Positions 63,127 through 64,000 of a stretch of DNA of 64,000 bases are shown here, one piece after another (position 1 is the first letter of the stretch; every line of letters starts with the position of its first letter). Under the pieces are notes generated by a model. It had not been told where the DNA came from. It worked only from the letters and a program-made list of their open reading frames with translations, and searched no databases. Both the position numbers and the translations under genes were made by a program. Source of the stretch: an uncultured Prevotellaceae bacterium (GTDB lineage Bacteria; Bacteroidota; Bacteroidia; Bacteroidales; Bacteroidaceae); NCBI GenBank assembly GCA_900316685.1, contig ONDS01000004.1:62001-126000 (forward strand), in the 5' to 3' direction.

Positions 63127-64000
63127 TCAATTATCGCTGATCAGGTTCTCGCCCGTCATGTCAGAGGGTTGTTCCAGTCCCATGATATGCAGGATGGAAG
63201 GAGCCACATCAGCCAATCGTCCGTTCTTCACCTTGGCGCTGTTGTTGTTGGTCACGTAGATGAAAGGCACGGGATTGAGTGAGTGAGCCGTATTGGGCGT
63301 ACCATCCTCGTTGACGGCATTGTCGGCATTGCCATGGTCGGCGATGATGATGGCCTCGTAGTCGGCCGCTTTTGCCGCTTCTATCACATCATGCACACAG
63401 TGGTCAACGGCCCATACCGCCTTGGCGATGGCATGGTATACACCCGTGTGTCCCACCATATCGCCATTGGCGAAGTTGACCACGATGAAGTCATATCTTT
63501 CTGTTTTGATAGCCTCCACCAGTTTATCTTTCACCTCATAGGCACTCATCTCCGGCTTGAGGTCGTAGGTGGCCACCTTGGGCGACGGCACCAGTATACG
63601 GTCCTCACCCTCGAAGGGAGCCTCACGTCCGCCATTGAAGAAGAAGGTCACGTGGGCGTATTTCTCCGTTTCCGCCGTATGCAGCTGTTTTTTACCAAGC
63701 TTGCTGAGATATTCACCGAGCGTATCCTCCACATTCTCCTTGGGGAAGAGGATATGCACACCCTTGAAGTTGGCGTCGTAAGGAGTCATGCAATAGTACT
63801 GCAGGTTGGGGATGGTGTGCATGCCCGCCTCCGGCATATCCTGTTGTGTGAGCACCTGTGTGAGTTCCTTGGCACGGTCGTTGCGGAAATTGATGAAGAT
63901 GACCACATCACCCTCCTGGATTGTACCGTCGACCGAGCTGTTGTTGATGGGTTTGATGAACTCATCGGTCACACCCTCGGCATAGCTCTCCTCCATGGCT
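63127..64000 (-). CDS. gpmI: 2,3-bisphosphoglycerate-independent phosphoglycerate mutase, 3' part
   Basis: Only the C-terminal ~290 residues are in the window; the frame runs off the right edge. Visible motifs are [54 protein letters not shown] and [11 protein letters not shown] (metal-binding Asp-His). They are those of GpmI, which interconverts 3- and 2-phosphoglycerate in glycolysis using Mn2+. The internal ATG at 63996 is not the true start, since a full-length enzyme has about 505 residues. Confidence 0.95.
   Translation of the reverse strand, partial: AMEESYAEGVTDEFIKPINNSSVDGTIQEGDVVIFINFRNDRAKELTQVLTQQDMPEAGMHTIPNLQYYCMTPYDANFKGVHILFPKENVEDTLGEYLSKLGKKQLHTAETEKYAHVTFFFNGGREAPFEGEDRILVPSPKVATYDLKPEMSAYEVKDKLVEAIKTERYDFIVVNFANGDMVGHTGVYHAIAKAVWAVDHCVHDVIEAAKAADYEAIIIADHGNADNAVNEDGTPNTAHSLNPVPFIYVTNNNSAKVKNGRLADVAPSILHIMGLEQPSDMTGENLISDN

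Overview
The window looks like a chromosome segment from a Bacteroidales bacterium, most likely a Prevotella-like member of the Prevotellaceae. The genus call is an inference from protein style. The supporting evidence is the recurrent Bacteroidota promoter (a TAnnTTTG -7 box, often with a TTG about 19-20 bp upstream), BspA-type leucine-rich proteins, a dcw cluster in Bacteroidota order without murF, a PASTA-tailed FtsI, a hybrid histidine kinase/AraC regulator, a DUF4105 protein and a glycine-lipid type acyltransferase pair. No rRNA, CRISPR array or intact insertion sequence was found.

Layout. 1-6.6 kb: a WYL regulator (5' partial), a Ser/Thr kinase, two BspA-like secreted LRR proteins, an AAA-type ATPase with a 37-bp palindrome over its promoter, a 70-residue acidic protein and a small cytosolic protein of unknown role. 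6.6-25.1 kb: mostly housekeeping. It holds a ComEA-like protein, two tandem NSS transporters, VanZ-like and CYTH proteins (the latter coupled to an unlisted 47-residue membrane protein), prfB, an acyl-CoA synthetase, an M20 deacylase, the block dut / TPR / DUF4292 lipoprotein / EnvC-like protein, dgt, a glsA/glsB-like pair and a lipoprotein. 25.4-41.9 kb: the dcw operon mraZ-rsmH-ftsL-ftsI-murE-mraY-murD-ftsW-murG-murC-ftsQ-ftsA-ftsZ-yqeY, preceded by three TGGGG repeats that fit an MraZ operator and closed by a terminator. 42.1-43.4 kb: recO, tRNA-Glu(UUC) and rpsT.

43.4-52.9 kb is accessory material lying between rpsT and gyrB. It contains a secreted TPR-CHAT protease-like protein whose CHAT region has been colonised in frame by a GC-rich dispersed repeat; a three-gene operon with its own promoter and terminator (DUF4105 membrane protein, repeat-containing surface protein, 60-residue acidic protein); an internally deleted IS1380-type transposase; an AT-rich TPR protein; and a DUF4160/DUF2442 pair in which DUF4160 carries a premature TAA. 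A tandemly repeated promoter unit precedes gyrB, and a 16-bp piece of that unit also occurs at the terminator at 50.37 kb. 55-64 kb: a TPR-sensor hybrid histidine kinase/AraC protein, a GH95 fucosidase with an overlapping AraC regulator, a DUF3109 protein, ung, and the 3' part of gpmI.

Functionally, most of the window builds and divides the envelope. The dcw operon makes murein precursors and the divisome, and the EnvC-like protein and DUF4292 lipoprotein act on the envelope. Dut, Dgt and Ung keep uracil and excess dGTP out of DNA. The least explained parts are the rpsT-gyrB accessory island, the small acidic proteins (two of them, in separate loci) and the simple-sequence repeats that fill intergenic gaps and have in places extended or entered coding sequences.
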